The notes: generated from the letters alone by a model not told the origin. A stretch of 64,000 nt of DNA from Polaromonas sp. (GCA_013298815.1 JAAFJF010000007.1:1-64000), one strand, 5' to 3'; positions 51,742 to 62,281 are shown, counted from the first letter of the stretch. Translations and numbers: made by a program.

Positions 51742-53274
51742 ATGCAAGACATCCTCAAACAACTCGAATCCAAACGTGAGCTCGCCCGCTTGGGCGGTGG
51801 TGAAAAACGCATCGCCACGCAGCACAAAAAAGGAAAACTCACCGCGCGTGAGCGGCTTGAGGTGCTGCTGGATGCGGGCACGTTTGAAGAGTGGGACATG
51901 TTTGTCGAGCACCGTTGTGTGGACTTTGGCATGGAAGACACCAAAATCCCCGGCGATGGTGTGGTCACAGGCTACGGCATGATCAACGGGCGCTTGGTGT
52001 TTGTGTTTAGCCAAGATTTCACCGTGTTTGGCGGTGCTTTGTCTGAAGCCCATGCCGAGAAAATCTGCAAGGTGATGGACCAGGCCATGAAGGTCGGTGC
52101 GCCGGTCATCGGTTTGAATGATTCGGGCGGTGCGCGGATTCAGGAAGGTGTGGCATCGCTAGGCGGCTACGCGGACGTGTTCCAGCGCAACGTCATGGCC
52201 AGCGGCGTGATTCCGCAGATCAGCATGATCATGGGGCCTTCGGCTGGCGGCGCGGTGTATTCACCCGCCATGACCGACTTTATTTTCATGGTCAAAGACT
52301 CGTCCTACATGTTCGTGACCGGCCCCGAAGTGGTCAAAACCGTGACGCATGAAGAAGTGACCGCAGAAGAACTGGGTGGCGCGATAACTCACACCACCAA
52401 GAGCGGCGTGGCCGATCTGGCGTTTGACAATGACGTCGAAGCGCTCTTGATGCTGCGCCGCCTGTACAACTACCTGCCGCTGTCGAACCGTGAAAAAGCC
52501 CCCGTGCGCAAGAGCGGCGACCCGATCGAGCGCATGGATTTGAGTTTGGACACACTGGTGCCTGACAACGCCAACAAAGCCTACGACATGAAAGAGCTGA
52601 TCGTCAAAACCGTGGACGATGGCGACTTTTTTGAAATCCAGCCCGAGTACGCCAAAAACATCATCATCGGCTTTGCGCGCATGGACGGCCAGACCATCGG
52701 CATCGTGGCGAACCAGCCGCTCGTGCTGGCGGGTTGCCTGGACATCAAATCGTCCATCAAAGCAGCGCGTTTTGTGCGCTTTTGCGATGCGTTCAACATC
52801 CCGGTCGTCACCTTTGTCGACGTGCCCGGCTTCATGCCCGGCACTTCGCAAGAGTTTGGCGGCATCATCAAGCATGGCGCGAAATTGCTCTACGCCTACG
52901 CCGAGTGCACGGTGCCAAAAATCACCGTCATCACCCGCAAAGCTTACGGCGGCGCGTATGACGTGATGGCGTCCAAACACCTGCGCGGCGACGTCAACTT
53001 TGCCTGGCCGAATGCCGAAATCGCGGTGATGGGTGCCAAAGGCGCGGTCGAAATCATCTTCCGTGAAGACAAAGGCGACCCAGCGAAATTAGCAGCCAAA
53101 GAAGCCGAGTACAAAGCCCGCTTCGCCAACCCGTTCGTCGCCGGTGCTCGCGGCTTCATCGACGATGTGATCCTGCCCCACGAAACCCGCAAACGCATTT
53201 GCCGCAGTCTGGTGATGTTGAAAGACAAGAAGCTTGAGAATCCGTGGCGCAAACACGGAAATATCCCTCTGTAA
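51742..53274 (+). CDS. pccB: Propionyl-CoA carboxylase, carboxyltransferase (beta) subunit
   Basis: From Met at 51742 the protein has 510 residues and the acyl-CoA carboxyltransferase pattern: [34 protein letters not shown] and the C-terminal oxyanion G-G-A-Y-D-V-M. With PccA it carboxylates propionyl-CoA to methylmalonyl-CoA. The frame is open to 51682 but lacks a ribosome site there. Confidence 0.95.
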   Translation: MQDILKQLESKRELARLGGGEKRIATQHKKGKLTARERLEVLLDAGTFEEWDMFVEHRCVDFGMEDTKIPGDGVVTGYGMINGRLVFVFSQDFTVFGGALSEAHAEKICKVMDQAMKVGAPVIGLNDSGGARIQEGVASLGGYADVFQRNVMASGVIPQISMIMGPSAGGAVYSPAMTDFIFMVKDSSYMFVTGPEVVKTVTHEEVTAEELGGAITHTTKSGVADLAFDNDVEALLMLRRLYNYLPLSNREKAPVRKSGDPIERMDLSLDTLVPDNANKAYDMKELIVKTVDDGDFFEIQPEYAKNIIIGFARMDGQTIGIVANQPLVLAGCLDIKSSIKAARFVRFCDAFNIPVVTFVDVPGFMPGTSQEFGGIIKHGAKLLYAYAECTVPKITVITRKAYGGAYDVMASKHLRGDVNFAWPNAEIAVMGAKGAVEIIFREDKGDPAKLAAKEAEYKARFANPFVAGARGFIDDVILPHETRKRICRSLVMLKDKKLENPWRKHGNIPL

Positions 53275-53327
53275 ATCATTCACAGAAACAACATCAATAA
53301 CCAACGCTGTTTGAAAGAAATATAGAC

Positions 53328-55403
53328 ATGTTTACCAAAATCCTCATCGCCAACCGTGGCGAAATCGCTTGCCGTGTGATCCAGACTGCCCGCAAAATGG
53401 GCATCAAAACCGTGGCTGTTTACTCGGATGCTGACAAAGACGCACGCCATGTGTCACTGGCCGACGAAGCCGTCAACATCGGCCCTGCGCCCAGCCGCGA
53501 AAGCTATTTGGTGGCTGACAAAATCATTGCTGCTTGCAAAGCAACCGGCGCGCAAGCCGTACATCCGGGTTACGGGTTTTTATCTGAGAACTCGGGTTTT
53601 GCGAAGCGGGTGGAAGAAGAGGGCATCATCTTTATCGGCCCCAAGCACCATTCCATTGCTGCCATGGGCGACAAGATCGAGTCGAAAAAACTGGCGGGTG
53701 CAGCGGGCGTGAACTGCATCCCGGGCGTGAATGATGCGATTGAAACGCCTGAAAAAGCGGTTGAAATTGCCCAAGGCATTGGCTACCCCGTCATGATCAA
53801 AGCCTCTGCGGGCGGTGGCGGCAAGGGTTTGCGGGTGGCTTTCAACGACAAGGAAGCCTTTGAAGGCTTCACCAGCTGCCGCAACGAAGCCCGCAACAGC
53901 TTTGGTGACGACCGCGTGTTTATCGAGAAGTTTGTCGAAGAGCCGCGTCATATCGAGATTCAGCTTGTCGGCGACAGCTTTGGCAATGTGATTTATTTGA
54001 ACGAGCGCGAGTGCTCCATTCAGCGCCGCCATCAAAAAGTCATCGAAGAAGCGCCAAGCCCGTTTATCAGCGATGCAACCCGCAAAGCCATGGGCGAACA
54101 AGCCGTGCAACTTGCCAAAGCGGTCAACTACCAAAGCGCTGGCACGGTGGAATTTGTGGTCGGCAAAGACCAGAGCTTCTACTTTTTGGAGATGAACACC
54201 CGCCTGCAGGTGGAGCATCCGGTGACTGAATGTATTACAGGGCTGGACTTGGTGGAGCTGATGATTCGCGTCGCTGCGGGCGAAAAACTGCCGCTGACGC
54301 AAGCTGATGTCAAACGTGACGGTTGGGCGATTGAGTGCCGCATCAACGCGGAAGACCCGTTCCGCAACTTTTTGCCCTCTACCGGCCGTTTGGTACGTTT
54401 CGCACCGCCAGCACAGACTATGTTCCAAGCCAATGTGAACGACTGGTACGGCGTGCGTGTGGATACCGGCGTGCAAGACGGTGGCGAGATTCCGATGTTT
54501 TATGACTCGATGATCGCTAAACTCATCGTCCATGGCAAAGACCGCAACGACGCCATTGCCAAGATGCGTGAAGCGTTGAATGGCTTTGTGATTCGTGGTG
54601 TCAGCAGTAATATTCCGTTTCAGGCGGCCTTACTGGCGCACCCCAAGTTTGTAGCGGGTGACTTCAATACTGGTTTCATTGCAGAAAACTACGGCCAAGG
54701 CTTCAAAGCCGAAGACGTACCGCATGCAGATGCCGACTTTTTGGTCGCGCTGGCTGCCTTTGTGCGCCGCAAATCGCGCGAACGCGCTGCTGGGTTGAGC
54801 GGCCAGTTGCCGGGTTACGGCGTGCAAGCGGGGAGTGACTACACGGTCATTACTTTAGGTGCGAGCGGTGAACACGTCTATACGCCCGTGCACGTAGACG
54901 AGTTCGTGGGTGAGACGGGTACAGCGCAAGTAAAAGTTGGCGGAAAAGAAAGCCATAACAGCTACAAAATTTGCAGCACATCACGTTTGAACGACATCTG
55001 TATTACTGGCGCGGTCAACGGCAAAGCCTTTACTGCGCAGGTCGAGCGCGGCGCAAACAACGCTGCTATGAAAAACCCGTTGGCTCTTCGCGTTCAGCAC
55101 AACGGCACCAAAATCGACGCCATGGTTGTGTCACCTCGCATGGCCGAGCTGCATAAGCTGATGCCGCACAAAGCAGCGCCAGACATGAGCCGCTTCATCT
55201 TGTCGCCCATGCCAGGATTATTGGCAGAAGTTTCCGTGCAAGTCGGCCAAAAAGTGCAAGCTGGCGAGCGCGTTGCTGTCATTGAAGCCATGAAGATGGA
55301 AAACGTGTTATTCGCAGCGGCAGATGGCGTGGTGAGCAAGATCTCGGCTAGCAGGGGTGAATCCTTGGTGGTGGATCAAATCATTGTGGAGTTCGCTGTA
55401 TGA
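53328..55403 (+). CDS. pccA: Propionyl-CoA carboxylase, biotin (alpha) subunit
   Basis: The 691-residue protein has a biotin carboxylase domain ([28 protein letters not shown]), a BT linker domain, and the C-terminal biotinyl site E-A-M-K-M-E-N. It loads CO2 onto biotin for PccB. Confidence 0.95.
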   Translation: MFTKILIANRGEIACRVIQTARKMGIKTVAVYSDADKDARHVSLADEAVNIGPAPSRESYLVADKIIAACKATGAQAVHPGYGFLSENSGFAKRVEEEGIIFIGPKHHSIAAMGDKIESKKLAGAAGVNCIPGVNDAIETPEKAVEIAQGIGYPVMIKASAGGGGKGLRVAFNDKEAFEGFTSCRNEARNSFGDDRVFIEKFVEEPRHIEIQLVGDSFGNVIYLNERECSIQRRHQKVIEEAPSPFISDATRKAMGEQAVQLAKAVNYQSAGTVEFVVGKDQSFYFLEMNTRLQVEHPVTECITGLDLVELMIRVAAGEKLPLTQADVKRDGWAIECRINAEDPFRNFLPSTGRLVRFAPPAQTMFQANVNDWYGVRVDTGVQDGGEIPMFYDSMIAKLIVHGKDRNDAIAKMREALNGFVIRGVSSNIPFQAALLAHPKFVAGDFNTGFIAENYGQGFKAEDVPHADADFLVALAAFVRRKSRERAAGLSGQLPGYGVQAGSDYTVITLGASGEHVYTPVHVDEFVGETGTAQVKVGGKESHNSYKICSTSRLNDICITGAVNGKAFTAQVERGANNAAMKNPLALRVQHNGTKIDAMVVSPRMAELHKLMPHKAAPDMSRFILSPMPGLLAEVSVQVGQKVQAGERVAVIEAMKMENVLFAAADGVVSKISASRGESLVVDQIIVEFAV

Positions 55404-55888
55404 GTTCCACGACCAATCGTCCTTTCAAGGTCCTAGGCATCCAGCAAATCGCTATCGGCGCACCTAGCAAAGACAAGCTTCGTGCGCTGTGGGTGGATAT
55501 GCTGGGCTTAGAGGTGACTGGCAACTTCAAGTCAGAGCGTGAAAATGTCGATGAAGATATCTGCGCCATCGGCAGTGGGCCGTTCAAAGTTGAGGTTGAT
55601 TTGATGCAACCGATTGACTCTGAGAAAAAACCAGCGGTTCACACCACGCCGCTGAACCATGTGGGTTTGTGGATTGATGATTTACCAAAAGCGGTGGAAT
55701 GGCTAACTGCAAAGGGCGTACGATTTGCGCCGGGCGGCATTCGCAAAGGGGCGGCTGGATTTGACATCACGTTTTTGCATCCAAAATCTAACGACGAGTT
55801 TCCAATTTCGGGCGAGGGTGTTTTGATAGAACTCGTGCAAGCGCCAGCTGAAGTCGTCAGCGCATTTCAGCGCTTTTCACAAAAGTAA
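55400..55888 (+). CDS. VOC-family protein, probable methylmalonyl-CoA epimerase
   Basis: The 162-residue protein begins [12 protein letters not shown] after a short leader and has [10 protein letters not shown], the metal-binding vicinal oxygen chelate fold. Its start overlaps the pccA stop (ATGA), and it sits between carboxylase and mutase genes, so epimerisation of methylmalonyl-CoA is the most economical role. It differs from classical epimerases at the N-terminus, so glyoxalase-type function remains possible. Confidence 0.75.
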   Translation: MSSTTNRPFKVLGIQQIAIGAPSKDKLRALWVDMLGLEVTGNFKSERENVDEDICAIGSGPFKVEVDLMQPIDSEKKPAVHTTPLNHVGLWIDDLPKAVEWLTAKGVRFAPGGIRKGAAGFDITFLHPKSNDEFPISGEGVLIELVQAPAEVVSAFQRFSQK

Positions 55889-55988
55889 TTAATACTTTTT
55901 GTGTAAGGGTAATCCTATTCAATTTTCATAAATTTTTCACACTGCTGCCATTCTTATCTCATAGACTTGTCGCCTAGGAGACGAGTCT

Positions 55989-57104
55989 ATGCTTATAAAT
56001 TTAAGATCAAATGCACTTGCTGCGCTTTTAATGTGTGCGGCCAGCGTGAGCGCACAAATTTTGGTCGGTCAAACTGCAGGCTATTCTGGCCCTGTAGCAT
56101 CAGGTGTGAAAGAAACATCAGATGGCGCTAAGCTTTACATCAATGCAGTGAATGCCAAAGGCGGTGTTAACGGTCAAAAAATTGAGCTCTTAGCCTTGGA
56201 TGACAAGTTTGAGCCTAAATTAGCTGCCGAGAATGCGCGTATTTTGATCGAAGAGAAAAACGTTGTCGCGATGTTTTTGACGCGTGGCACGCCGCACACA
56301 GAAGCCATATTGCCTTTTTTAGATAAAAACAGTGTTCCTTTGATTGGCCCTTCTACTGGCGCGATGGTGTTGCACCAACCGGTCAAGAAACATGTATTCA
56401 ATGTTCGTGCAACCTACCAGCGAGAAGCTGAAAAAGCGGTGATGCATTTGGGTACCTTGGGTATCAAACGCATAGCCTTGATTTACCCCGACGACAGCTT
56501 TGGCGCAGATGGTGTGGTCGGCGCACAAAAAGGATTGGCTACTGCAAAATTAGAAGCGGTGGTAACTGAGAAGTTTGACCGTTCTAAACCTGATTTCTCA
56601 AAAATCGTTCCTAAAATTGTGGCTGCGGACACGCAGGCGGTGATCATGATTGCATCTGGCAGTGCTGTCGTTAGCGGTATAACAGCCCTGCGCGCAGCGG
56701 GCTCTGGCGCGCAGGTGGTGACTCTGTCTAACAACGCGTCTGGTGGCTTTGTGAAAAGCTTGGCTGAGCGCGGGCCGGGTGTGGTGGTGACTCAGGTATT
56801 TCCTAACGAACGTGCTATCAATTACGGTTTCATCAAAGAAGCACAAGACTTGCTCAAAGACAGCAAAGACGCTGTTAGCTTGAGCCCTGCTATGTTGGAA
56901 GGCTTTGCTGCAGCCAAAGTGCTGGTAGAAGCTTTAAAGCGCAGTGGACCTAGTCCAACGAGAGCAAAACTCCAATCATCACTTGAGAATATGAAAAGGT
57001 TTGACATGGGTGGGCTAGAAGTCAACTTCAGCCCAACGGACCACACTGGCTTAGATTTTGCTGATTTATCTATCATCAGCGCGGATGGCAAATTTAAGCG
57101 TTGA
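55989..57104 (+). CDS. ABC transporter substrate-binding protein, branched-chain amino-acid type
   Basis: The 371-residue protein has a Sec signal peptide (cleavage near S-V-S-A) and a type-1 periplasmic binding fold (G-Q-T-A-G-Y-S-G-P-V-A-S-G; I-G-P-S-T-G-A). It is a second orphan Liv-type binding protein in the window, without permease genes, and differs clearly from the lipoprotein at 4.1 kb. Confidence 0.85.
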   Translation: MLINLRSNALAALLMCAASVSAQILVGQTAGYSGPVASGVKETSDGAKLYINAVNAKGGVNGQKIELLALDDKFEPKLAAENARILIEEKNVVAMFLTRGTPHTEAILPFLDKNSVPLIGPSTGAMVLHQPVKKHVFNVRATYQREAEKAVMHLGTLGIKRIALIYPDDSFGADGVVGAQKGLATAKLEAVVTEKFDRSKPDFSKIVPKIVAADTQAVIMIASGSAVVSGITALRAAGSGAQVVTLSNNASGGFVKSLAERGPGVVVTQVFPNERAINYGFIKEAQDLLKDSKDAVSLSPAMLEGFAAAKVLVEALKRSGPSPTRAKLQSSLENMKRFDMGGLEVNFSPTDHTGLDFADLSIISADGKFKR

Positions 57105-57124
57105 GCCTCAAATACAAAGGTTTT

Positions 57125-57787
57125 TTAGCGTTTCATCACAGCCATCAAACCTGCAAAACCGATGAATGCACCACCGGTGACGCGGTTAAACCAACGCAGG
57201 ACGTTGGGTTTACGCAATTGCTGCGCCATACTCAGTCCACCCAGCGCATAGATGAAGTACCACAGGATTTCTAGGACACTGAAAGTTGCTAAAAGAACCA
57301 GCAATTGCGGCGCTTGTGGCAAGCTAGATTGTATGAATTGTGGCAAAAAGGCAGCCGCGAACAATAACGCCTTTGGGTTACTGCCTGCGGTAAAGAAGCC
57401 GGTTTTGTAAAGGCCAAATGCGTTATAGCCAGCGTTTTTGCTGCCTAAGGCGCTATTATTTTTGCTATTGATGGTGTTGTTTTCATCAATGGCAGCAGGT
57501 GTCACGGGTGCTGTCCATACCTTGTAACCTAAGTACGCCAAATACAAAGCACCCATCCAACGCAACGCATCAAACACTGCTGGTGCATTTTGCAGTACCA
57601 CACCCAAACCCAGCGCTGACAGTGTGAACATGATCATCAGTGCGGTCATGCAACCCGCCATGCTGTAGATGCTGGCACGCAGTCCAAAACGCACGCTTTG
57701 GTTCATGATGAGAAGCATGTTCGGCCCTGGTGCGGCGCTGATGAGGAAGGTGGCGGTGACGAATATCCACCAAGTGCTGAGGCTCAT
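57125..57787 (-). CDS. LysE/RhtB-family amino-acid exporter
   Basis: The 220-residue protein has six membrane segments and the family motif G-P-N-M-L-L-I near residue 21. It exports amino acids such as lysine, threonine or homoserine lactone. A loop between membrane helices (residues about 106-122; N-S-A-L-G-S-K-N-A-G-Y-N) is encoded by a dispersed-repeat copy and is a hydrophilic insertion. Confidence 0.88.
   Translation of the reverse strand: MSLSTWWIFVTATFLISAAPGPNMLLIMNQSVRFGLRASIYSMAGCMTALMIMFTLSALGLGVVLQNAPAVFDALRWMGALYLAYLGYKVWTAPVTPAAIDENNTINSKNNSALGSKNAGYNAFGLYKTGFFTAGSNPKALLFAAAFLPQFIQSSLPQAPQLLVLLATFSVLEILWYFIYALGGLSMAQQLRKPNVLRWFNRVTGGAFIGFAGLMAVMKR
57420..57470 (-). repeat. Dispersed repeat, copy 14 (inside the lysE-type gene)
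   Basis: Plus-strand ATAGCCAGCGTTTTTGCTGC and CTAAGGCGCTATTATT match the family in minus orientation. It is read in the frame that avoids the TAG of the core, giving S-A-L-G-S-K-N-A-G-Y-N. Confidence 0.75.
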
Positions 57788-57799
57788 ATTTTTTTCCTT

Positions 57800-58432
57800 T
57801 TAGCTTTTTAGATTTTTAGCGCGTGCTTTGGCTAGGGCTGCAGCAATCACAGCATTTTTATCAACTGCTACAGTATCTACAGTGCTCTTAGATGGGGTTG
57901 TTTGATTGTAGCCGTTGTTTTTTCTGCCTAGGTTGCTATGAATAGTGTAGCGATTCAAGGCATGATTGGCTGCTTCTGCTGACCAGGCTGCCCAGCCAGT
58001 TAACGCACCGCTCACATTTTCAAGTTCTATGCAATCGACGGGGCAGAGCGGAATGCACAGCTCGCAGCCCGTGCAATGTGGCTCGATGACCGTGTGCATC
58101 AGCTTGTTGCTGCCGATGATGGCGTCTGTGGGGCAGACATCGATGCACAAAGTGCAGCCAATGCACCAGTTTTCATCTATAAAAGCGACACTGCGTGGGC
58201 CTTCAATGCCGTTTTCTGGATTAAGAGGTAAAGCAGCTTGCCCCGTGATTTTGCTTAACCGCGAAATACCCTCAGCGCCGCCAGGTGAGCATTGGTTAAT
58301 TGCCACACCATCGTTTGCAATGGCGTTGGCGTAGGCTTGGCAATCAGGATATCCGCAGCGCGTGCACTGAGTTTGGGGCAGGGCGGCAAATATTAATTCA
58401 GAGATGGTATGGGTTTGCTTTTCTAGGCTCAT
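57800..58432 (-). CDS. rnfB: RnfB-type ferredoxin (orphan)
   Basis: The 210-residue protein has an N-terminal cluster motif (C-T-R-C-G-Y-P-D-C and C-S-P-G-G) and two 4Fe-4S ferredoxin motifs (C-I-G-C-T-L-C-I-D-V-C-P; C-T-G-C-E-L-C-I-P-L-C-P). It lacks the N-terminal membrane anchor and no other rnf genes are adjacent. Orphan RnfB proteins are common in Burkholderiales, with electron partner unknown. The C-terminal extension (residues about 160-177) contains a dispersed-repeat copy. Its start overlaps the phaZ stop (ATGA). Confidence 0.85.
   Translation of the reverse strand: MSLEKQTHTISELIFAALPQTQCTRCGYPDCQAYANAIANDGVAINQCSPGGAEGISRLSKITGQAALPLNPENGIEGPRSVAFIDENWCIGCTLCIDVCPTDAIIGSNKLMHTVIEPHCTGCELCIPLCPVDCIELENVSGALTGWAAWSAEAANHALNRYTIHSNLGRKNNGYNQTTPSKSTVDTVAVDKNAVIAAALAKARAKNLKS
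57902..57955 (-). repeat. Dispersed repeat, copy 15 (inside rnfB)
   Basis: Plus-strand TGTAGCCGTTGTTTTTTCTG, CCTAGGTTGCTATGAATAG match in minus orientation. Read in the same frame as in the lysE-type gene: S-N-L-G-R-K-N-N-G-Y-N. Confidence 0.75.
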
Positions 58433-59772
58433 GCCTTGAGTTTAGCCTTTGGCTTTGCAACGGCTTTTGTGTCAGCCTTCAGCACGGGTTTGCCATCTGC
58501 TTTTGGTGCGACATGGTGCGCCAAAATGAAGGCTTGCACCTGTGGGTAGACCTGCTCGCGCCAACGGCGGCCGCTGAAAATACCGTAGTGGCCCGCGCCT
58601 TTGGCCTCGAAGTGCTGGCGTTTGGATTTAGCAATACCGCTGCACAAATCGTGCGCAGCTTGCGTTTGGCCGGAGCCTGAAATATCGTCCAACTCGCCTT
58701 CAACCGTCAACAATGCAGACGTTTTGATATCCGCTGGTTTGACGCGCTCAGGCTTGCCCTCAAGGTTTTTCACATCCCAAGTGCCGTTGACCAATTTGAA
58801 ATCTTGAAATACTGTTGCAATCGTCTCTAAATAGTAATCAGCATCCATGTCCAATACAGCGTTGTACTCATCGTAAAACTTGCGATGTGATTCAACGCTG
58901 GAGTTGTCGCCTTTGATCAAGTCGTTGAAGTAATCAAAATGGCTGTTGCGGTGGTTTTGCGGATTCATGGCGACAAAGCCGCTGTGCTGCAAAAAGCCTG
59001 GGTAAACGCGGCGGCCCGCACCTTCAAAATTGGCTGGCACTTTGTAGATGACGTTATTTTCAAACCAGCTGAACGGTTTGTTCATCGCCAAGTTGTTCAC
59101 CGCTGTCGGTGATAAACGCGCATCAATCGGGCCGCCCATCATGGTCAAGGACAGAGGCGTGATCTCACCACGTGTTGCCATCAGCGACACGGCTGCCAGC
59201 ACGGGCACAGTCGGCTGGCAAACGCTCATGACGTGGCAATTGCCGTATTTGGCTTGAACGTGGCGAATGAACTCTTGCACGTAGTTGACGTAGTCATCCA
59301 AGTGAAATTCACCTTCTGACAAAGGCACAGTGCGTGCGTTTTTCCAGTCGGTGATGTAAACCTTGTGGTCTTTCAGCATCGTAGCCACGGTGTCGCGCAG
59401 TAAAGTAGCGTAGTGTCCGGACAGCGGCGCGACGATCAACACAGCAGGTTGGCCTTTAAGTTGGCTGAGTGTTTCGACATCGTCTGTGTAGCGCTTGAAA
59501 CGAATCAAATCACAAAACGGCTTTTTAACTTCAATCCGCTCGTGGATGGTGACTTCAGTTTCGCCAACTTTCACGGTTTGAATACCAAATTCTGGCTTTA
59601 AGTAGTCTTTTCCCAGTCGGTACATCAAATCGTAGCCAGCAGATACGCGTTGCACCAACGGATTTTGACTGAACGGCGACTTTGCGTTGCCTAGCACCTT
59701 GGAGGTAGCCTTCGCAAAGTCAACAAACGGCTCCATCATGGCGCGCTGTGTTTCGTAGATTTGGTAGAGCAT
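58429..59772 (-). CDS. phaZ: Intracellular poly(3-hydroxybutyrate) depolymerase
   Basis: The 447-residue protein opens M-L-Y-Q-I-Y-E-T-Q-R-A-M-M-E-P and has the lipase-box variant S-V-C-Q-P-T-V-P, with Cys as nucleophile, as in PhaZ of Cupriavidus. A Lys/Ala-rich tail follows the catalytic domain (P-V-L-K-A-D-T-K-A-V-A-K-P-K-A-K) and may help binding to granules or nucleic acid. It mobilises stored PHB. It is co-transcribed with rnfB. Confidence 0.92.
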   Translation of the reverse strand: MLYQIYETQRAMMEPFVDFAKATSKVLGNAKSPFSQNPLVQRVSAGYDLMYRLGKDYLKPEFGIQTVKVGETEVTIHERIEVKKPFCDLIRFKRYTDDVETLSQLKGQPAVLIVAPLSGHYATLLRDTVATMLKDHKVYITDWKNARTVPLSEGEFHLDDYVNYVQEFIRHVQAKYGNCHVMSVCQPTVPVLAAVSLMATRGEITPLSLTMMGGPIDARLSPTAVNNLAMNKPFSWFENNVIYKVPANFEGAGRRVYPGFLQHSGFVAMNPQNHRNSHFDYFNDLIKGDNSSVESHRKFYDEYNAVLDMDADYYLETIATVFQDFKLVNGTWDVKNLEGKPERVKPADIKTSALLTVEGELDDISGSGQTQAAHDLCSGIAKSKRQHFEAKGAGHYGIFSGRRWREQVYPQVQAFILAHHVAPKADGKPVLKADTKAVAKPKAKLKA

Positions 59773-59807
59773 GTTGAACCCAGTGTAGTGTGTAAAAAAA
59801 TGTTATG

Positions 59808-59837
59808 TTGCAGTGCAATATAACTTAAAACGTTATA
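59808..59837. promoter_or_regulatory. Two palindromes upstream of phaZ, candidate regulator sites
   Basis: TTGCAGTGCAA (59808-59818) is a perfect palindrome resembling TGCA-rich sites bound by PHA regulators of the PhaR family. TATAAC...GTTATA (59819-59837) adjoins it. Both lie 36-65 bases before the phaZ start. The PhaR assignment is from resemblance only. Confidence 0.4.
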
Positions 59838-59926
59838 GAAAATAAGGGGGCTACCACCAATTTCTAGTCGATTTGACTGTAATAACTACAATTGAGTGAC
59901 ATATTCGCAAATTTAAGCAATTTTCC

Positions 59927-60859
59927 ATGCAAAGAAGACAACTGTTAAGTGCTGCAGGCTTGATTCCCCTTAGCTTGGCGTCAGCTATGCTTCAGCTCCC
60001 GCGCAGCAGCAATGCAAGCACCAAATCACGTATCAAAACACCTATGAAAACACTAAAAAACTCCCCCAAAATGCCAGTGCTGTTTCTAGGCCACGGCAGT
60101 CCGATGAACGCGATTGAAGACAACGCCTACCGCCGCAGCTGGCAAGCCTTGGGGCAAGAATTCGGCGAAGGCAAAAAATACCCCATGCCCAGCCTGATTT
60201 TGTGCATCTCAGCCCATTGGATCACGCGCGGCTGGTGGCTCACTGGCATGCAAAACCCGAAAACAATTCACGATTTTGGCGGCTTCCCACAAGAGCTCTT
60301 CGCCCAGCAATACCCAGCACCTGGTGCGCCTGCTGTGGCGTAGGAGTTGAGTAAGCAACTCGTATCACCCATTCCCAAAGGATTCGTCGGCGTAGACATG
60401 GACAAGTGGGGTTTGGATCACGGCACTTGGTCGGTGCTGAAACCCATGTTCCCCAACGCAACCATCCCCGTCATGCAGCTCAGTATGGATTACAGTCGCG
60501 CTCCTGTTGAACACTACATGTTGGGTCAACAACTGCGCGAACTGCGCAACCAAGGCGTGCTCATTGTCGGCAGCGGCAACATCGTGCACAACCTGCGCAT
60601 GATCACCAATGGCAAACCGCACGACTGGAATATCGAGTTTGACACTTGGACGTCAGCACAAATGGCAGACAGAAACTACGACGAATTGGCTAATTTTCTA
60701 AAACTAGGCAATTTAGCAACGATGGCACACCCCACGCATGACCACTATCTACCGTTGTTGTACGCAGCGGGCGCGGTGGACAGCAAAGACAACGTCACCA
60801 CCTTCAACGATAGTTTGACGATGGGGTCGATTTCAATGCGGTCGGTGATTTGGAGTTGA
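59927..60859 (+). pseudogene. ygiD: DODA-type extradiol dioxygenase (YgiD-like) split by an in-frame amber codon
   Basis: The reading frame runs from 59927 to 60859 with a single TAG at 60341-60343, between P-A-P-G-A-P-A-V-A and E-L-S-K-Q-L. Both halves match one 4,5-DOPA-dioxygenase-like protein: F-L-G-H-G-S-P-M-N, S-A-H-W and H-D-F-G-G-F-P before it; G-S-G-N-I-V-H-N-L-R and H-Y-L-P-L-L-Y after it. All likely zinc ligands remain. A CAG-to-TAG change would explain it. The N-terminus has a Tat-like M-Q-R-R-Q-L-L signal. It is either a recent pseudogene, a readthrough gene or a sequencing error. Confidence 0.85.
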
Positions 60860-60864
60860 TTTAC

Positions 60865-61737
60865 ATGCATCAACCCAATATTCGGCGTCGCTCTTTCAGT
60901 ATTCGGCTATTCACGCTCCTAGCCAGCTCAGGTCTTGCAGTCAACGCTTTTGCCAAAAACAACGCTGCTAACAGCGTTTTACTTGCTAAAACCGCGCCTG
61001 CCAATATCGACCCTGCTGGCTATTTGGTTAGCGAGAAGCTAGATGGTGTGCGGGCGCTATGGGACGGCAAAGCGCTGCGGTTTCGCAGCGGTCGACCCAT
61101 CGCCGCGCCCGCTTGGTTTATCGCCAAATTACCCAAAGAGTCGTTGGATGGTGAGCTTTGGATAGGGCGTGGGCAATTCGATGCGTTGTCTGGCACGGTT
61201 CGCAAGGCAAGACCTATTGATGCAGAATGGCAAAAAGTCAACTATATGGTTTTTGAGTTGCCCGCTGGCTCTAGCCGATTCAAAGACCGGGCTTTGGCTC
61301 TGGAATCTATCGTCAACGCCACCGCATGGCCGCAGCTACAGGTTATAGAGCAAACCGACATCGCCAACCGCGCCACGTTGCAAGCCAAGCTCGACGATGT
61401 GGTGCAAAGCGGTGGGGAAGGGCTGATGCTACATTTGTCCAGCGCGCCGCTGGCAACGGGTCGAAACGATGTACTTTTGAAGCTCAAACCGTTGAGCGAC
61501 GCTGAAGCTACCGTCGTAGGCTACATTGCAGGCAAAGGTAAATATGCGGGACTAACGGGCGCTTTGGTCGTCAAAACCGACAACGGTCTACGGTTTAACT
61601 TGGGCACGGGTTTGTCAGATGCGCAACACAAAACGCCACCAGCTATTGGAACCAAGGTGACCTACACTTACAGAGATGTCACGCCCAGCGGCAAGCCACG
61701 GTTTGCCAGCTTTTTGCGCATGTATGAAAACCTGTAA
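60865..61737 (+). CDS. Exported ATP-dependent DNA ligase (LigE-type)
   Basis: From Met at 60865 the protein has 290 residues. It has a signal peptide ending N-A-F-A-K, the nucleotidyltransferase motif S-E-K-L-D-G-V-R-A-L-W (catalytic Lys), D-G-E-L-W, E-G-L-M-L and K-L-K-P, then an OB-fold domain. The small minimal ligase with Sec signal fits periplasmic Lig E enzymes, linked to DNA uptake or biofilm DNA. It starts 5 bases after the dioxygenase stop. Confidence 0.9.
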   Translation: MHQPNIRRRSFSIRLFTLLASSGLAVNAFAKNNAANSVLLAKTAPANIDPAGYLVSEKLDGVRALWDGKALRFRSGRPIAAPAWFIAKLPKESLDGELWIGRGQFDALSGTVRKARPIDAEWQKVNYMVFELPAGSSRFKDRALALESIVNATAWPQLQVIEQTDIANRATLQAKLDDVVQSGGEGLMLHLSSAPLATGRNDVLLKLKPLSDAEATVVGYIAGKGKYAGLTGALVVKTDNGLRFNLGTGLSDAQHKTPPAIGTKVTYTYRDVTPSGKPRFASFLRMYENL

Positions 61738-61828
61738 TGAAAACCTGTAAATAGCACCAGCTTGACACCACTTTTTGCTTGTTTTATATTTAACCGAAAT
61801 GTTAATTAACTCTGCGAGTAAATAAACC

Positions 61829-62281
61829 ATGTCAGCCATCACAGTCTCTGAAACCGAAGCGCTAAATGCCGTATTTAGCGCCTTGTCGGACCCGACTCGG
61901 CGAGCGATGCTGGCTCGGCTGTCGCAGGGCGAGGCCTCAGTGAACGAGCTTGCCGCTCCCTTCAAGATGAGCCTGCCCGCTGTTTCCAAACACATCAAAG
62001 TCCTAGAAAAAGCCGGTCTGCTGACCAAAACCATCAATGCCCAACAGCGCCCTTGCAAAATTGACGGCTTGCAGCTCAAACAAGCCGTGGACTGGATAGA
62101 TCAATTCAGTATCAAAATTGCTACAAAAAAGATAGCTGCTAAGGCAGTAAATACGTTGGATAGAGCCAAAAATAAGCCTAAAAAACAGGCTAAAGCTCCC
62201 AAACCCGTTAAAGAAGCCATCAAATCGCAGGAGACAACTGATGACCACGACATTCAACAACAAATTGGATTTGACTTTTGA
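61829..62281 (+). CDS. ArsR-family transcriptional regulator with repeat-coded tail
   Basis: The 150-residue protein has a winged helix ([13 protein letters not shown] and [17 protein letters not shown]) and no metal-binding cysteine motif. Residues about 94-117 are coded by a dispersed-repeat copy, and the following Lys-rich tail is longer than usual. It overlaps the SRPBCC gene by 41 bases, a standard regulator/effector pair. Confidence 0.88.
   Translation: MSAITVSETEALNAVFSALSDPTRRAMLARLSQGEASVNELAAPFKMSLPAVSKHIKVLEKAGLLTKTINAQQRPCKIDGLQLKQAVDWIDQFSIKIATKKIAAKAVNTLDRAKNKPKKQAKAPKPVKEAIKSQETTDDHDIQQQIGFDF
62109..62180 (+). repeat. Dispersed repeat, copy 16 (inside the arsR-type gene)
   Basis: ATTGCTACAAAAAAGATAGC, TGCTAAGGCAGTAAATACGT and TGGATAGAGCCAAAAATAAG match in plus orientation and are read as I-A-A-K-A-V-N-T, the same frame as in dadA. 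Confidence 0.8.
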
